Origin: Spirochaetota bacterium
GTDB lineage: Bacteria > Spirochaetota > UBA4802 > JAFGJZ01
Reading direction: 5' to 3'
Length of the DNA: 64,000 nt
Assembly (NCBI GenBank): GCA_016934935.1
Contig: JAFGRW010000061.1
Span: 1 to 64,000 of the forward strand
The notes under the pieces are model-generated. The model worked only from the letters and a program-made list of their open reading frames with translations, made no database searches and was not told the origin of the DNA. Of the stretch, positions 26,272 to 35,926 are shown in pieces. Every line of letters starts with the position of its first letter. Position 1 is the first letter of the stretch. The translations under genes were made by a program, and so were the position numbers.

Positions 26272-26742
26272 CTAAAACCCTACTTGTTTCAGTTTGGCGC
26301 TTACTACTTTATTTGTAATTTTCAAAACTGCATATTGACCTGCTCCGCTTGCTCCTGGATTAACAAACATTCTGTTTTCATGTTCAATTACTACGGGCTC
26401 GTGAGTATGCCCGAACAACACAAGAGAGGCATCAAGTTGGCGTGCCAGTAAAATCAGTTGCCCCATGGTATGTTTTACACCATGCAAATGCCCGTGGGTC
26501 ACTGCAGTCATGACTCCAAAAACATTGGTTATTACAAGCTCTTCATTATACATGGGGCTAAATCTGTCAATATTTCCTGGAACAGCTACAACAGTAACCG
26601 ATTCTCTCAAAGGTAAAAAAGCGATATCTTTTATTCCATCACCGCAATAAACCAGAACTTCAAAGTCCGGTTCAGCATTAATAATAGCTTCAAGCGCCCT
26701 GTAATTACCATGAGAATCCGAGACAACCAATACTTTGCCCAT
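26272..26742 (-). CDS. YfcE/MJ0936-type metallophosphodiesterase
   Basis: A 156-residue calcineurin-like phosphodiesterase. The metal ligands are intact: SDSHGN (8-13), CGDGIKD, VPGNID, THGHLHG and FGHTHEP, and it ends with NPGASG. Small enzymes of this family cleave phosphodiesters in vitro; the physiological substrate is unsettled. I use the ATG at 26742, with AGG seven bases before it; the codon before it is TTG. It is a single gene on the minus strand between an orphan small ORF and lepA. Confidence 0.85.
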   Translation of the reverse strand: MGKVLVVSDSHGNYRALEAIINAEPDFEVLVYCGDGIKDIAFLPLRESVTVVAVPGNIDRFSPMYNEELVITNVFGVMTAVTHGHLHGVKHTMGQLILLARQLDASLVLFGHTHEPVVIEHENRMFVNPGASGAGQYAVLKITNKVVSAKLKQVGF

Positions 26743-26861
26743 CAAATACCTGCCATAACCATAAATATAGAAACAACAGTCACCATTGCCCTTTATTTAT
26801 CAATCAAAAACAGACCAAAGCTCCTAATCCTTCTCGAAGATTTCTATTACAAAAAAAGTAC

Positions 26862-26888
26862 TTGCCCCTAATCCTCGCAATATATAAT
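26862..26888 (+). promoter_or_regulatory. Candidate promoter of lepA
   Basis: A perfect TATAAT -10 box (26883-26888) has TTGCCC 15 bases upstream (26862-26867). A transcript would begin near 26895 and include a possible leader peptide before lepA. Confidence 0.4.
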
Positions 26889-26908
26889 CAGCACAATAGA
26901 GGTTTTTT

Positions 26909-26968
26909 ATGCAAAACTTAACTATGTTTCTTAAGCAAACTACCAATTACACTGCTTATATACAATAA
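26909..26968 (+). CDS. Possible 19-residue leader peptide of lepA
   Basis: An ATG at 26909 lies six bases after AGAGG (26898-26902) and opens a 19-codon frame, [19 protein letters not shown], ending with TAA at 26966-26968. It stops 32 bases before the lepA start, which itself has only a weak ribosome-binding site. It may be a translated leader or chance. Confidence 0.25.
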   Translation: MQNLTMFLKQTTNYTAYIQ

Positions 26969-27000
26969 AATATCAAGGATACGGTAACACAATACGTTCT

Positions 27001-28797
27001 ATGGAAAAAAATAATATTCGCAACTTCTCAATCATCGCTCATATTGATCATGGAAAGTCCACTCTTGCAGACAGAATAATTGACTCGTGTACTCCAATAA
27101 AATCACGCATTAAAGTTGATCAAATGCTAGATACAATGGATCTTGAAAAAGAGCGCGGAATAACCATTAAATCAAACGCCATATCTCTTGTATATAAGGC
27201 AAAAAACGGAGAAGATTACGTTTTTAACCTGATAGATACACCGGGTCATGTTGATTTTACATACGAAGTATCACGATCTTTGGCCGCATGTGACGGGGTA
27301 CTTCTTGTTGTTGACGCGTCACAGGGAGTCGAAGCTCAAACAATAGCCAACATGTATATGGCTCTTGAAAACAATCTCGAAATAATGCCGGTAATTAATA
27401 AAATTGATATGCCCGCCGCCGATATTGACCGCACAAAAGAGTCGATTGAAAAAACACTGGGCCTTGACCCTGAAGATGCAATAGCTGTTTCTGCCAAAGA
27501 GGGTATAAACATTGATATGCTTCTTGAAGCAATAGTAGAAAAAATTCCGGCTCCGCAAGGAGATGAAAATAAACCACTGCAAGCATTGATTTTTGACAGT
27601 TACTTTGACCAGTATGTTGGAGCAGTCGCTAAGATCAGGGTTTTCGAAGGAAAAATCTCAACAAATGATGACATAATTTTCATGTCTAATGATAAAAAGT
27701 TTACGGTTAACGAAATAGGAGTTTTTGGTTTTAAACCTGAAAAACGCCCCAGCCTGAAAGCAGGAGACGTAGGATACCTTATAGCAAATATTAAATCCGT
27801 AACCGACACTCAAATCGGAGACACAGTTACTCACGTCTCGAACCGTTGTGAAAAACCACTCAGCGGTTTTAAAGAAGCAAAATCAATGGTATTTGCCGGC
27901 CTGTATCCAATGTTCAGTGATGATTACGAAAACCTTCGTGAAGCACTTCAAAAACTGCAACTTAACGATGCGTCTCTTCTGTTTGAACCCGATAACTCTT
28001 ACGCTCTTGGCTTTGGATTTAGATGCGGCTTTTTAGGGCTACTCCATATGGAAATAATTCAGGAGAGGCTTGAAAGAGAGTTTGATTTATCGCTTGTTAC
28101 GACAGCACCAAGTGTTGAATATCATGTAAAGACAATACAGGGCGAAGAGATGATTATAGATAATCCTGTAAAATTTCCCGAGCCTGGAAGCATAGAATAC
28201 ATAAAAGAGCCCTATGTCCGGACAACGATCATTACCCCGAAAGAATTTATTGGTAATCTTATGAATCTTTCCATTGATTGCCGTGGAATACATAAGGAGA
28301 TGAAATATATTGATGAGAACAGGGTCGAAATAATAAACGATATGCCTTTAGCAGAAATTGTATTTAATTTTTACGATAAACTTAAATCGTTATCCAAAGG
28401 ATATGCTTCGTTTGATTATGAGCTTATAGATTATCGTGAATCCAAAATGGTCAAAGCCGACATTCTGGTAAACGGTGAATCTGTTGACGCCCTCTCGTTT
28501 ATTGTTCATACCGACAAAGCATATCAAAGAGGAAAGGATATTATAGAAAAACTTAAAGATATTATTCCACGCCATCAGTTTAAAATACCTATTCAGGCAG
28601 CAATTGGTGCTAAAATAATCGCACGCGAAACCATAAATGCTTTACGCAAAAACGTAACTGCGAAATGTTACGGTGGTGATATTTCACGCAAAAGAAAACT
28701 TCTTGAAAAACAAAAAGAGGGAAAAAAACGAATGAAACTGATTGGTTCGGTAGAGATCCCGCAGGAAGCCTTTTTATCGATATTAAGAATTGATTAG
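27001..28797 (+). CDS. lepA: Elongation factor 4 (LepA)
   Basis: A 598-residue ribosome-associated GTPase that back-translocates stalled ribosomes. G1 is AHIDHGKST (12-20), G2 lies in RGITIKS, G3 is DTPGHVDF, G4 is NKID and G5 SAKEG. EF4-specific features are seen in [14 protein letters not shown] and the C-terminal [19 protein letters not shown]. The length is standard. A bidirectional terminator follows. The start is the first ATG in the frame with the family N-terminus [18 protein letters not shown]. Confidence 0.97.
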   Translation: MEKNNIRNFSIIAHIDHGKSTLADRIIDSCTPIKSRIKVDQMLDTMDLEKERGITIKSNAISLVYKAKNGEDYVFNLIDTPGHVDFTYEVSRSLAACDGVLLVVDASQGVEAQTIANMYMALENNLEIMPVINKIDMPAADIDRTKESIEKTLGLDPEDAIAVSAKEGINIDMLLEAIVEKIPAPQGDENKPLQALIFDSYFDQYVGAVAKIRVFEGKISTNDDIIFMSNDKKFTVNEIGVFGFKPEKRPSLKAGDVGYLIANIKSVTDTQIGDTVTHVSNRCEKPLSGFKEAKSMVFAGLYPMFSDDYENLREALQKLQLNDASLLFEPDNSYALGFGFRCGFLGLLHMEIIQERLEREFDLSLVTTAPSVEYHVKTIQGEEMIIDNPVKFPEPGSIEYIKEPYVRTTIITPKEFIGNLMNLSIDCRGIHKEMKYIDENRVEIINDMPLAEIVFNFYDKLKSLSKGYASFDYELIDYRESKMVKADILVNGESVDALSFIVHTDKAYQRGKDIIEKLKDIIPRHQFKIPIQAAIGAKIIARETINALRKNVTAKCYGGDISRKRKLLEKQKEGKKRMKLIGSVEIPQEAFLSILRID

Positions 28798-28823
28798 TTA
28801 GATAATTTTTTATAAGAATATTT

Positions 28824-28857
28824 AAAAACCGTCTTCTTTTAGAAGACGGTTTTTTTA
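28824..28857. terminator. Bidirectional terminator between lepA and the ABC operon
   Basis: A 13-bp stem (28824-28836 with 28842-28854) around TTTTA, with seven or more T residues on the plus strand and five on the minus strand. It ends lepA and, 78 bases past its stop codon, the convergent DUF4340 gene. Confidence 0.92.
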
Positions 28858-28931
28858 TAGATAATAATTTTTTAAATCAAATATTTTAAATAGCAGTAAG
28901 AGCCTTTACCGAATTATTTTTTTAAATAGAT

Positions 28932-29858
28932 CTATCTGGCAATAAGTGCTTCTTTTTTTCTGAAAATATGATTTACACGAGTCTCATATAATTTATAGAC
29001 ATCATCAGAATCTGCTCTTTTTAAGTAATAGTATTTTTGATCATCTTTTTTGACAATATTAATAGTCACTGTTTTCCCATTTATAACTACCTCCATAACA
29101 CCTAGAGGTTCTGATACATCTTCAAGAGCCTCCTCACTAAGTTGATCGGCTATAAAGGGATTAACAGCATTCATCATTGCAATGGCACTGTTCATATTAA
29201 CTTTTTCGGATCCAGTTTTAAATTTCCATCTGCGCTCATTTTCCATAGTACCGTCCGGTGCTTCTACCTCTTCATCGTAAGGTAAAAGCGTAAAAGAGGA
29301 ACCTTCGTACGACACGCTAAAAGATTCAATATCTCTGTATGAAAATCTGGCAATCTCCTTACTTCTCATTTCGAAAACACTTTTTCGTAAATCACGAGGT
29401 GTAATTGTTCCGGCAAGATATATGGAAGAATCGTCCACGAATTTAACATAAGATTGATTCATACCGGTACTCTGCTTACCGACCATAATCTCAAAAAGTT
29501 TATTGTTCGCCGACTCAATAGTAACCCTTATTGCCTGTTCTTCGTCCAATTCATAACGATAAGAAGCATCATCAGACGAGGAGACCCTGTCGAAGATTTT
29601 TAAAGTTTTTAATTTTGAAATAATAGTCTCTGCCTCTGTTTCAGAGGCAACCATATCGGTATTATTGATATACCATTTGCCCTCTTTCTTTTCGAGTTTT
29701 AATACATCGCCTCCAGGCCGATTAATAGTAACAATTTTGGGATCCTCCTCCCATTTTTCAAATTCTGGAAGAGATACGCCCGAGAAAAAACCTTTTCCAA
29801 AAATCAGCAAGAGCAAAACAACTATTGTTAATATACTGTATAATTTTTTCTTGTTCAT
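28932..29858 (-). CDS. DUF4340 protein of a Gld-type ABC operon
   Basis: A 308-residue protein anchored by one N-terminal membrane helix (NKKKLYSILTIVVLLLLIFGK). The periplasmic part is beta-rich, with two similar segments: KLEKKEGKWYINNT... and FKTGSEKVNMNSAIAMMN..., a DUF4340 pattern. The family is nearly always encoded with an ABC transporter and a GldG-like protein. The ATG at 29858 overlaps the gldG stop in TGATG; the codon before it is GTG. It is the last gene of the operon, ahead of a strong terminator. Confidence 0.85.
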   Translation of the reverse strand: MNKKKLYSILTIVVLLLLIFGKGFFSGVSLPEFEKWEEDPKIVTINRPGGDVLKLEKKEGKWYINNTDMVASETEAETIISKLKTLKIFDRVSSSDDASYRYELDEEQAIRVTIESANNKLFEIMVGKQSTGMNQSYVKFVDDSSIYLAGTITPRDLRKSVFEMRSKEIARFSYRDIESFSVSYEGSSFTLLPYDEEVEAPDGTMENERRWKFKTGSEKVNMNSAIAMMNAVNPFIADQLSEEALEDVSEPLGVMEVVINGKTVTINIVKKDDQKYYYLKRADSDDVYKLYETRVNHIFRKKEALIAR

Positions 29859-31984
29859 CACTTAACCTCTTTCGCATATCGCCGTTCGATTTTTTTTCGT
29901 CTCATCATCCTAAGCCTGATAATAACGAGAACCATAATAACAGAAAGCAGCGGAAGGGCGGCTATATTGATTATTTTAAAAACATTTTTGCTGGTTTCAG
30001 ATACTTCCTTAAGATTGCTTTCAAGACCTTTGCTTCGCATCTGCGGTACATCATCGAAACCGCTCATATAATCTACAAGATTATGTAAAAACAGCGCATT
30101 ATTATAAACAAACATCTGGCGTGGATCGTTGTTATTAATGTTCTGAAGATTTCCTGAAGTTATTTCTGAAGTAGAGACAACAGCAATTTTTGAATTACTG
30201 ATCGATTCTTTCAGATGTTTCTCAACCATCAATGAGGATGACTCTTTCGTTTCGCCATCATCGGGTTTGCCGTTTGCAAAATGAGACTCAAACTTACCAT
30301 CAAGAATTACAGCAAGTGGATAAGATTTCATAGTATCTTTTTCAGGAATTTCCAAACCGTAGGGTGAAAGATTTATCTCTCCCGTCATCAGCCATGACTC
30401 TGGTGAAGATGAGACCAGCACCTCGGACTTGATATTTTTTGATTCAAGCTTTTGTTTATCAAGTTCAATTGAAGAGGCTTTTACCATAAGCATATAATTT
30501 AAATAGCTTGTGGAAGGATTCTCTTTGTTCAGATTTTCCCTGAATATTTCAGGAGCGAAATAGAGATTAACCGGATCCATACCTGGCTGCTGCATTACAA
30601 ACGACTGCATATCCATTACATAATCTTGGTTCACCTTAACACCATAAGTCTCAAGCAGCCCGGGTATCCCATTTTCAATAGGCCTAAATTGAGGTGGTTG
30701 CTGCATCTGTTGCTGTTGTCTGTTTTGAGGTATCTCGTAAAACATATCTGTAAAGAAGAGAACGTTTCCACCTCGCATTATATAATTATCAATTGCATAC
30801 AGCTCAGCAGGCACAAGCGGCAAAACAGGACCATTAATAATCACTGTTGATATGGTTTCGGGAATCGCTCCCTGAGCCAAATCAATCATCTGAATTTCAT
30901 ACATATCTGATAGAAGGTTCAAAAGTGCACCGCCACCAGCCTGCTCATCCTGAACATTTTTGGTAGCTCCCGTAACAACGTAACCAATAACCATATTACT
31001 TGAAATCAGAGAATCAATTGTAGACTTCACATTTTCATCCAACTCTTCAATCCCTGAGAGCATCATACCAAACGGAGTCTGGGCAACCTGGAGATTTATA
31101 GCTGATTTTTTTTCGCCATATTCAAGAGTAACGGTTATCACCCCTTGACCGGCGGCCAATCTTCTCCCGTCAGGAAGACGGGTATCTTCCCAGGAAAGCG
31201 GAGTTGCGCCGAATTTTGAAACAAGCATTTCAATCGTCTGATCATCTACAGATGATACTGACGAGAACTCGACTTTTCCGGAGTTTTCTTTTGAGGCTGA
31301 ATCGACAACCTCTTTGACAGCAGTTTCAAGCTTGTTTAAACCATTAATATTGAACATCTCCAGTTTATCTGAAACATAAAGTGTAACCTTTACCGATTCA
31401 CTTCCTGAAAGCACATCGACTTTTCCACGCATTTTGGTGATTTTGGTTGTTATCATATACTCAAGACCTTTAAGACGAGCGACTTGCGGTATTTTGTCGA
31501 TAATATCACCATGAATAAAGACCATTCCCATATACGCAGATTTAGCCTTGTATTCGTCTCCGCTAAGCTGACGAATCTCTATCGGCTGTATTCCATACGA
31601 TCGCGCGATGTTTTTTCCTTCATCTTTTGACATATCAACAAATTCAAAAGTGAAATTACCATCAGCCGCGCTTTTATACTCTTCAAGAATATCTTTCAAG
31701 TATAACCGTACATTACTATATGGAGCCGGAAGATCTTCCGAAAAGAAAACTCTTACGGATAATGGCTCTGTAATATTTTTAACTGATCTTTTACTGACAT
31801 CCGAAAGAGAATATACTCCTCCATCGGTAAGATCGAAACGAAGATTGTATGATGAAGCAAATACATTCAAAAGTATAAGAATTATAAAATAGAATACGTA
31901 ATTATACGCGTCTGTGACAAAGAAATTTTTTACAGACCCCAACATATCACGCATGGCGTTTGTTATCGGTTCTCGTACTGCCAT
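29858..31984 (-). CDS. GldG-like ABC transporter auxiliary protein
   Basis: A 708-residue protein with a membrane helix near residues 28-45 and another near the C-terminus (about 672-692). Between them lies a long periplasmic domain: RFDLTDGGVYSLSDVSKRSVKNI..., the GldG/ABC_transp_aux family, including INGPVLPLVPAELYAIDNYIMRGGNVLFFTD. In Bacteroidetes GldG takes part in gliding; elsewhere the role is unknown. A Gln-rich stretch (QNRQQQQMQQPPQ) marks the middle. AGGAG precedes the start; the permease gene ends two bases upstream. Confidence 0.85.
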   Translation of the reverse strand: MAVREPITNAMRDMLGSVKNFFVTDAYNYVFYFIILILLNVFASSYNLRFDLTDGGVYSLSDVSKRSVKNITEPLSVRVFFSEDLPAPYSNVRLYLKDILEEYKSAADGNFTFEFVDMSKDEGKNIARSYGIQPIEIRQLSGDEYKAKSAYMGMVFIHGDIIDKIPQVARLKGLEYMITTKITKMRGKVDVLSGSESVKVTLYVSDKLEMFNINGLNKLETAVKEVVDSASKENSGKVEFSSVSSVDDQTIEMLVSKFGATPLSWEDTRLPDGRRLAAGQGVITVTLEYGEKKSAINLQVAQTPFGMMLSGIEELDENVKSTIDSLISSNMVIGYVVTGATKNVQDEQAGGGALLNLLSDMYEIQMIDLAQGAIPETISTVIINGPVLPLVPAELYAIDNYIMRGGNVLFFTDMFYEIPQNRQQQQMQQPPQFRPIENGIPGLLETYGVKVNQDYVMDMQSFVMQQPGMDPVNLYFAPEIFRENLNKENPSTSYLNYMLMVKASSIELDKQKLESKNIKSEVLVSSSPESWLMTGEINLSPYGLEIPEKDTMKSYPLAVILDGKFESHFANGKPDDGETKESSSLMVEKHLKESISNSKIAVVSTSEITSGNLQNINNNDPRQMFVYNNALFLHNLVDYMSGFDDVPQMRSKGLESNLKEVSETSKNVFKIINIAALPLLSVIMVLVIIRLRMMRRKKIERRYAKEVK

Positions 31985-31985
31985 A

Positions 31986-32723
31986 TTATCTCCTCTCCTC
32001 TATTGATCGTACTGAAAGTATAATGAAAAAGAGGCTCACCGTTATTAAGTAAGTTATGTTGCGAAATTCCAGTACCCCTTTTGCAAGTCCCTGAAAATGA
32101 TACGAGGCACTTAAATAGTTTAAGAATGCGAATATCTTTCCTGGAATAAATTGTATAAAATAATCAATCATGGTAAAGAAAATACAGAAAGCTGTAGAAA
32201 CAAGCCACGCTATAATCTGATTCTTGGTTAGCGACGAAGCAAAAATACCCACAGCAACATAAGATGCAGCAAGAAAAATTGTACCTATATAGCCGGCAAC
32301 AATCATACCATAGTCCGGCACACCGGCAACTCCAAGCGATAACACATAAAAAAGAGTTGGAGCCATCATAATCATCACAATAGCTACAGAAGCAAAAAAC
32401 TTACCTAAAACAAGATTAGATGCCGAAACAGGCATTGTAATAATCATCTCCAAAGTTCCACTGCTTCGTTCTTCAGCAATTTGCCGCATTGTGATAGCCG
32501 GAATAAAAAACATGAAGAAAAAAGGAAGCACGTTAAAGAATTGACGCATATCCGCACGACCAATAATATAAAAATCCTTAAAATAGAACACACCCGTCAA
32601 AAGTAAAAACACAGTCATTATTATATACAATATAGGGCTTCCTACATAACTCCGAAGCTCCTTACCAAAAAGAGCTCTTGTCTGGCGGAAACTATACCTA
32701 AAGTTTATCATATTGTTATTCAT
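31986..32723 (-). CDS. ABC-2-type permease (GldF-like)
   Basis: A 245-residue membrane protein with six hydrophobic segments, the permease of this exporter-type ABC system. FRYSFRQTRALFGKELRSYVGSPILYIIM is the typical ABC-2 opening, with the N-terminal amphipathic helix, followed by RQIAEERSSGTLEMIITMPVSASNLVLGKF, a signature of the family. I use the ATG at 32723, just after a G-rich ribosome-binding site; the frame also opens at a GTG two codons earlier. It overlaps the ATPase gene by eight bases. Confidence 0.9.
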   Translation of the reverse strand: MNNNMINFRYSFRQTRALFGKELRSYVGSPILYIIMTVFLLLTGVFYFKDFYIIGRADMRQFFNVLPFFFMFFIPAITMRQIAEERSSGTLEMIITMPVSASNLVLGKFFASVAIVMIMMAPTLFYVLSLGVAGVPDYGMIVAGYIGTIFLAASYVAVGIFASSLTKNQIIAWLVSTAFCIFFTMIDYFIQFIPGKIFAFLNYLSASYHFQGLAKGVLEFRNITYLITVSLFFIILSVRSIEERR

Positions 32724-33654
32724 TTTCACCCCCCAGAGTCAAATCTCTAAAAACCTGTTCAAGACTGTTCTGATCACGTCCCAAGTCATATATAACCCAA
32801 CCCTTTTCAACAGCCTTCTTAAAAACCTCAGGTCTAAGGTCTCGAGAGCTTACTGTATCAAGAATTACCGAAACCAGTCCGTCTTTTTCAAAAGCCTCAC
32901 GTACGGATAAAATTCCATTTATACTTTTAAAATTCTCTGAAACATCAGTAACAGATGCTCCTGTTAAAGATACCTTAACAGCAAGAGAATTTTCACTTGC
33001 AGATTGAATCTGATCAGTTGTATTATCAGCTACTATTTTTCCCTGATTAATAATTATAATCCTGTCACAAGTAGCCTCGACCTCAGGAAGAATGTGAGTA
33101 GATAATATTACAGTTTTCTCTTTCCCAATCTCCTTAATCAGATTTCTGATTTCGATAATTTGATTAGGGTCAAGACCATTGGTAGGCTCATCAAGAATCA
33201 AAATTTCGGGATTATGAATCATGGCATGAGCAAGGCCGACACGCTGTCTGTATCCTTTTGAAAGCTCATTGATATTCTTGTGCATTACCGGAATCAAACC
33301 GCATAAACCTGCTGTTTCATTTATCCTTGTTTCCGGCTCAGCAATATCATGAATATTTGCCGCGTAAACCAGGTAGTCATAAACCATCATATCCCCGTAT
33401 AGAGGGGCAGATTCCGGAAGATAGCCTATCATTTTTTTCACGGCTGTCGGATCGTCATTAACATTAACATCACCAACAAGAACATCACCACTGCTGGACT
33501 TAAGAAAGCCTGTAATCATTCTCATTGTTGAAGTTTTTCCAGCTCCATTCGGTCCAAGTAATCCGGTTATTTCACCCTTGTTAATTGTAAACGAAATATT
33601 GTTTACCGCACAAAAATCACCGTAATACCTGGAGAGGTTATTTACTTCTATCAT
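32716..33654 (-). CDS. ABC transporter ATPase (GldA/CcmA-like)
   Basis: A 312-residue ATP-binding subunit. Walker A is GPNGAGKTS (34-42), the signature is ELSKGYRQRVGLA, Walker B LILDEPTNGLDP, and the switch His is in STHILPE. A C-terminal regulatory domain of about 90 residues follows, as in NatA/GldA exporters. It is the first gene of the operon ATPase-permease-GldG-DUF4340. The substrate is unknown; in gliding bacteria the system supports motility, elsewhere it may export or remodel envelope components. Confidence 0.93.
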   Translation of the reverse strand: MIEVNNLSRYYGDFCAVNNISFTINKGEITGLLGPNGAGKTSTMRMITGFLKSSSGDVLVGDVNVNDDPTAVKKMIGYLPESAPLYGDMMVYDYLVYAANIHDIAEPETRINETAGLCGLIPVMHKNINELSKGYRQRVGLAHAMIHNPEILILDEPTNGLDPNQIIEIRNLIKEIGKEKTVILSTHILPEVEATCDRIIIINQGKIVADNTTDQIQSASENSLAVKVSLTGASVTDVSENFKSINGILSVREAFEKDGLVSVILDTVSSRDLRPEVFKKAVEKGWVIYDLGRDQNSLEQVFRDLTLGGENE

Positions 33655-33744
33655 TTAACTTCCCCCTTTTATTGGTTAAAAAAATCACGGGCAACATAGA
33701 AAACCTAACCAGCCAAATAATCTTATTGTTACCAGTGATATACC

Positions 33745-33773
33745 AAAACATGCCGTAATATCGGCATGTTTTT
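33745..33773. terminator. Hairpin in the ABC-dprA divergent region
   Basis: An 11-bp stem (33745-33755 with 33762-33772) around TAATAT, followed by T residues on the plus strand. On the minus strand it lies about 90 bases upstream of the ABC ATPase start. No gene ends here: the flanking genes diverge. It may be an attenuator or the end of a short RNA. The rest of 33655-34080 shows nothing I can identify, except a TTGACA near 33950 with no good -10. Confidence 0.45.
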
Positions 33774-34080
33774 CTAAGTTTTGATTTTTACAGATTTTAT
33801 TGCGTTAACAGAGAACCTGCTTACGCATCACCCAAATATGCTTTTCAGAGTAATTATCATCCGCTTTGTTACAATTGGGTTACGATTATAAGAGGTTACT
33901 TATTTTTCAAGTTAATTTTTTTTGCACTTGTCCGGTGAGCTGTTTGACAAATATCAGCAAAGATTGAATATTTGGCATAAAATTATTTATTTGAGATTAC
34001 CATATACCAACTTCATTTTTAATTATTAACTGGTCATAATGATCTCTTTTTCGAAATAATCAGAAAACATCGGTAAGGTT

Positions 34081-35028
34081 ATGAACAAATACAACTACTG
34101 GATTGCACTAAGCGAAGCCCCCGGAATCGGTATCGCCTCCATGAAAGAAATATATAAATCACTATTATCTACCGGTCTATCGATACAGGATATTATGGAG
34201 TTAAATGAATCGGAAATCGAAGACGAATTCAGTTTTAGCAAACGAACGGTTCAGGGCATATTGAAAGGCCAACAGTTATTGGAAAAAACCGAAGATGTGT
34301 ATCAGCAAATTTTAACTGCCGGCATTGAGCCTGTACTCTTTTTTGAAGAAAACTATCCAGAGCAGCTTAAAAACAGCAATTCGATAAATACACCTCCACT
34401 GCTTTACTGTTTCGGAAACAAAAGAAATCTTCAATTGCCATTAATAACAGTTATGAGTGGAGCCGAAATAAGCAGTACGGCCGATACGATCGCTTACCAT
34501 ACCGGTAAAATTCTGGCAGAACATTGTATCTGCGCCGGTACAGGTCTTAACCGTGGCGCGGGAACACTGTTTGCCTCTGGAACTCTGGAAAATCGAGGTG
34601 AGCTCCTCGCAATCATTCCTTGCGGCCTGCTTACCTTCAACATGTCAGATAACCTAAAAGAGATTTTCGATCCGGACACCTGCACTATTGTATCACCCTT
34701 TTTCCCAAAAGAGGAGATATCAAAGCATAATGCTATTTATAGAAACGAACTGCTTTCAGAACTTTCAGATGCAATTTATATAATCGAAATGAAAAAAGAC
34801 GACCCCGTGATTACCCCAACAGTGAAGCATATCAGCAAAATATCAACCCCGCTATACGCGACTCACTACTCAGAATACCCCGAAGAAGCATCAGGAAATC
34901 AGAATCTTTTTGAGAACTATGGGGCTCTACCAATACGGGGGAAAAAAGTGGGTAACATAATTCAACCGAACCTGGATGCAATCATGGCACACGCAAAATT
35001 CAGTAAAAAGACAAAGGAAGCAAACTGA
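34081..35028 (+). CDS. Divergent DprA/Smf-like protein
   Basis: A 315-residue Rossmann protein of the DprA/Smf family, which loads RecA on incoming single-stranded DNA. The order is preserved: a helix-hairpin-helix-like N-terminus (ALSEAPGIGIASM), YPEQLKNSNSINTPPLLYCFG, a nucleotide region (CAGTGLNRGAGTLFASGTLENRGELLAIIPCGL), FFPKEEISKHNAIYRNELLSELSD and GNQNLFENYGALP. The usual GSR and GIDxxAH motifs are altered (SGAE, GAGTLFAS), so activity is uncertain. There is no C-terminal winged helix. Confidence 0.7.
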   Translation: MNKYNYWIALSEAPGIGIASMKEIYKSLLSTGLSIQDIMELNESEIEDEFSFSKRTVQGILKGQQLLEKTEDVYQQILTAGIEPVLFFEENYPEQLKNSNSINTPPLLYCFGNKRNLQLPLITVMSGAEISSTADTIAYHTGKILAEHCICAGTGLNRGAGTLFASGTLENRGELLAIIPCGLLTFNMSDNLKEIFDPDTCTIVSPFFPKEEISKHNAIYRNELLSELSDAIYIIEMKKDDPVITPTVKHISKISTPLYATHYSEYPEEASGNQNLFENYGALPIRGKKVGNIIQPNLDAIMAHAKFSKKTKEAN

Positions 35029-35066
35029 AAACAGATCCCAAAAAGGGATATGATTTCAGCTTGCTT
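35018..35066. terminator. Long imperfect hairpin at the dprA/sigma convergence
   Basis: AAGCAAACTGAAA (35018-35030) pairs with TTTCAGCTTGCTT (35054-35066), with one mismatch, and an inner GATCCC/GGGAT stem tightens it. It begins inside the last dprA codons. No T tract follows, so it may work as a boundary or mRNA-end structure rather than a standard terminator. Confidence 0.5.
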
Positions 35067-35077
35067 ATAACTATTGT

Positions 35078-35857
35078 TCAGTTATAAAGATAATCTTTTA
35101 AATACGCAAAGCGTGTCTTTATTTTAACAAGAGCCCGTTTTTCAATCTGACGAACAGTTTCTGAAGAGATACCAAAACTGTCTGCAACATCTTTCAGCGT
35201 TACAGAAACACCTGTATCTAATCCGAAGCGCAATGTTATCATCATTCTCTCCTTATCCATCAGTTGCGATAAAGCATGCTTCAATTCACGCTTTAGTTCT
35301 TCATTAAAATATGCATGCTCCGGACCATCATTTACCTCATCTTCGACAACATCGTACCTGTCAGAAGTTGAATCTCGAAACGGAGTTTCGAATGATAATT
35401 CCGGTTGAAAAATATCCATAATTCTTTTTACATCTTCCATGGATACTTCGGCATATTCAGCTATCTGATCTAATGTCGGAGTTTCGCCCATCTCGTGCGA
35501 AAGATAATCACGAACCTTGCAGATCTTTCGGTAAAGTTCGCTCTTCTTAATTGGAAGTCTGACAATTCGCCCATGCTTTGCTATATAACGGGTTATATAA
35601 TGTTTTATCCAATATGTTGCATATGTTGTATACTTACACCCGAGAGATGGATCAAATTTCTCAAAGGCTCTTATTAACCCCATAAAGCCTTCTTGAACAA
35701 GATCATCAAAAGGACACTGGTAACTGGCATAATTCTTTGCAATACTGCTTACCAATCCTCTGTACGCTTTTGCAAACTCATCTGATACAGGCATCGGTTT
35801 GAAATCTATATCATTCTTTTCAGCCACACAAATGCTTCTATCTACAATTGCACTCAT
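35078..35857 (-). CDS. Alternative sigma-70-family sigma factor (group 2, RpoS/RpoH-like size)
   Basis: A 259-residue sigma factor with regions 2, 3 and 4 and no region 1.1. Region 2 is AKNYASYQCPFDDLVQEGFMGLIRAFEKFDPSLGCKYTTYATYWIKHYITRYI, with the promoter-melting aromatics; region 3 is TPTLDQIAEYAEVSMEDVKRIM; region 4 is VTLKDVADSFGISSETVRQIEKRALVKIK. It is too short for the housekeeping factor. GGAGGAAGG gives a strong ribosome-binding site. It has a near-consensus sigma-54 promoter, so it is probably expressed by a regulatory cascade. Confidence 0.92.
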   Translation of the reverse strand: MSAIVDRSICVAEKNDIDFKPMPVSDEFAKAYRGLVSSIAKNYASYQCPFDDLVQEGFMGLIRAFEKFDPSLGCKYTTYATYWIKHYITRYIAKHGRIVRLPIKKSELYRKICKVRDYLSHEMGETPTLDQIAEYAEVSMEDVKRIMDIFQPELSFETPFRDSTSDRYDVVEDEVNDGPEHAYFNEELKRELKHALSQLMDKERMMITLRFGLDTGVSVTLKDVADSFGISSETVRQIEKRALVKIKTRFAYLKDYLYN

Positions 35858-35926
35858 ACCTTCCTCCCCGAAAACTTAAATTGCCGTTTTTATCATACTT
35901 TTTAATTCAGTGACCACCTTTATTAA

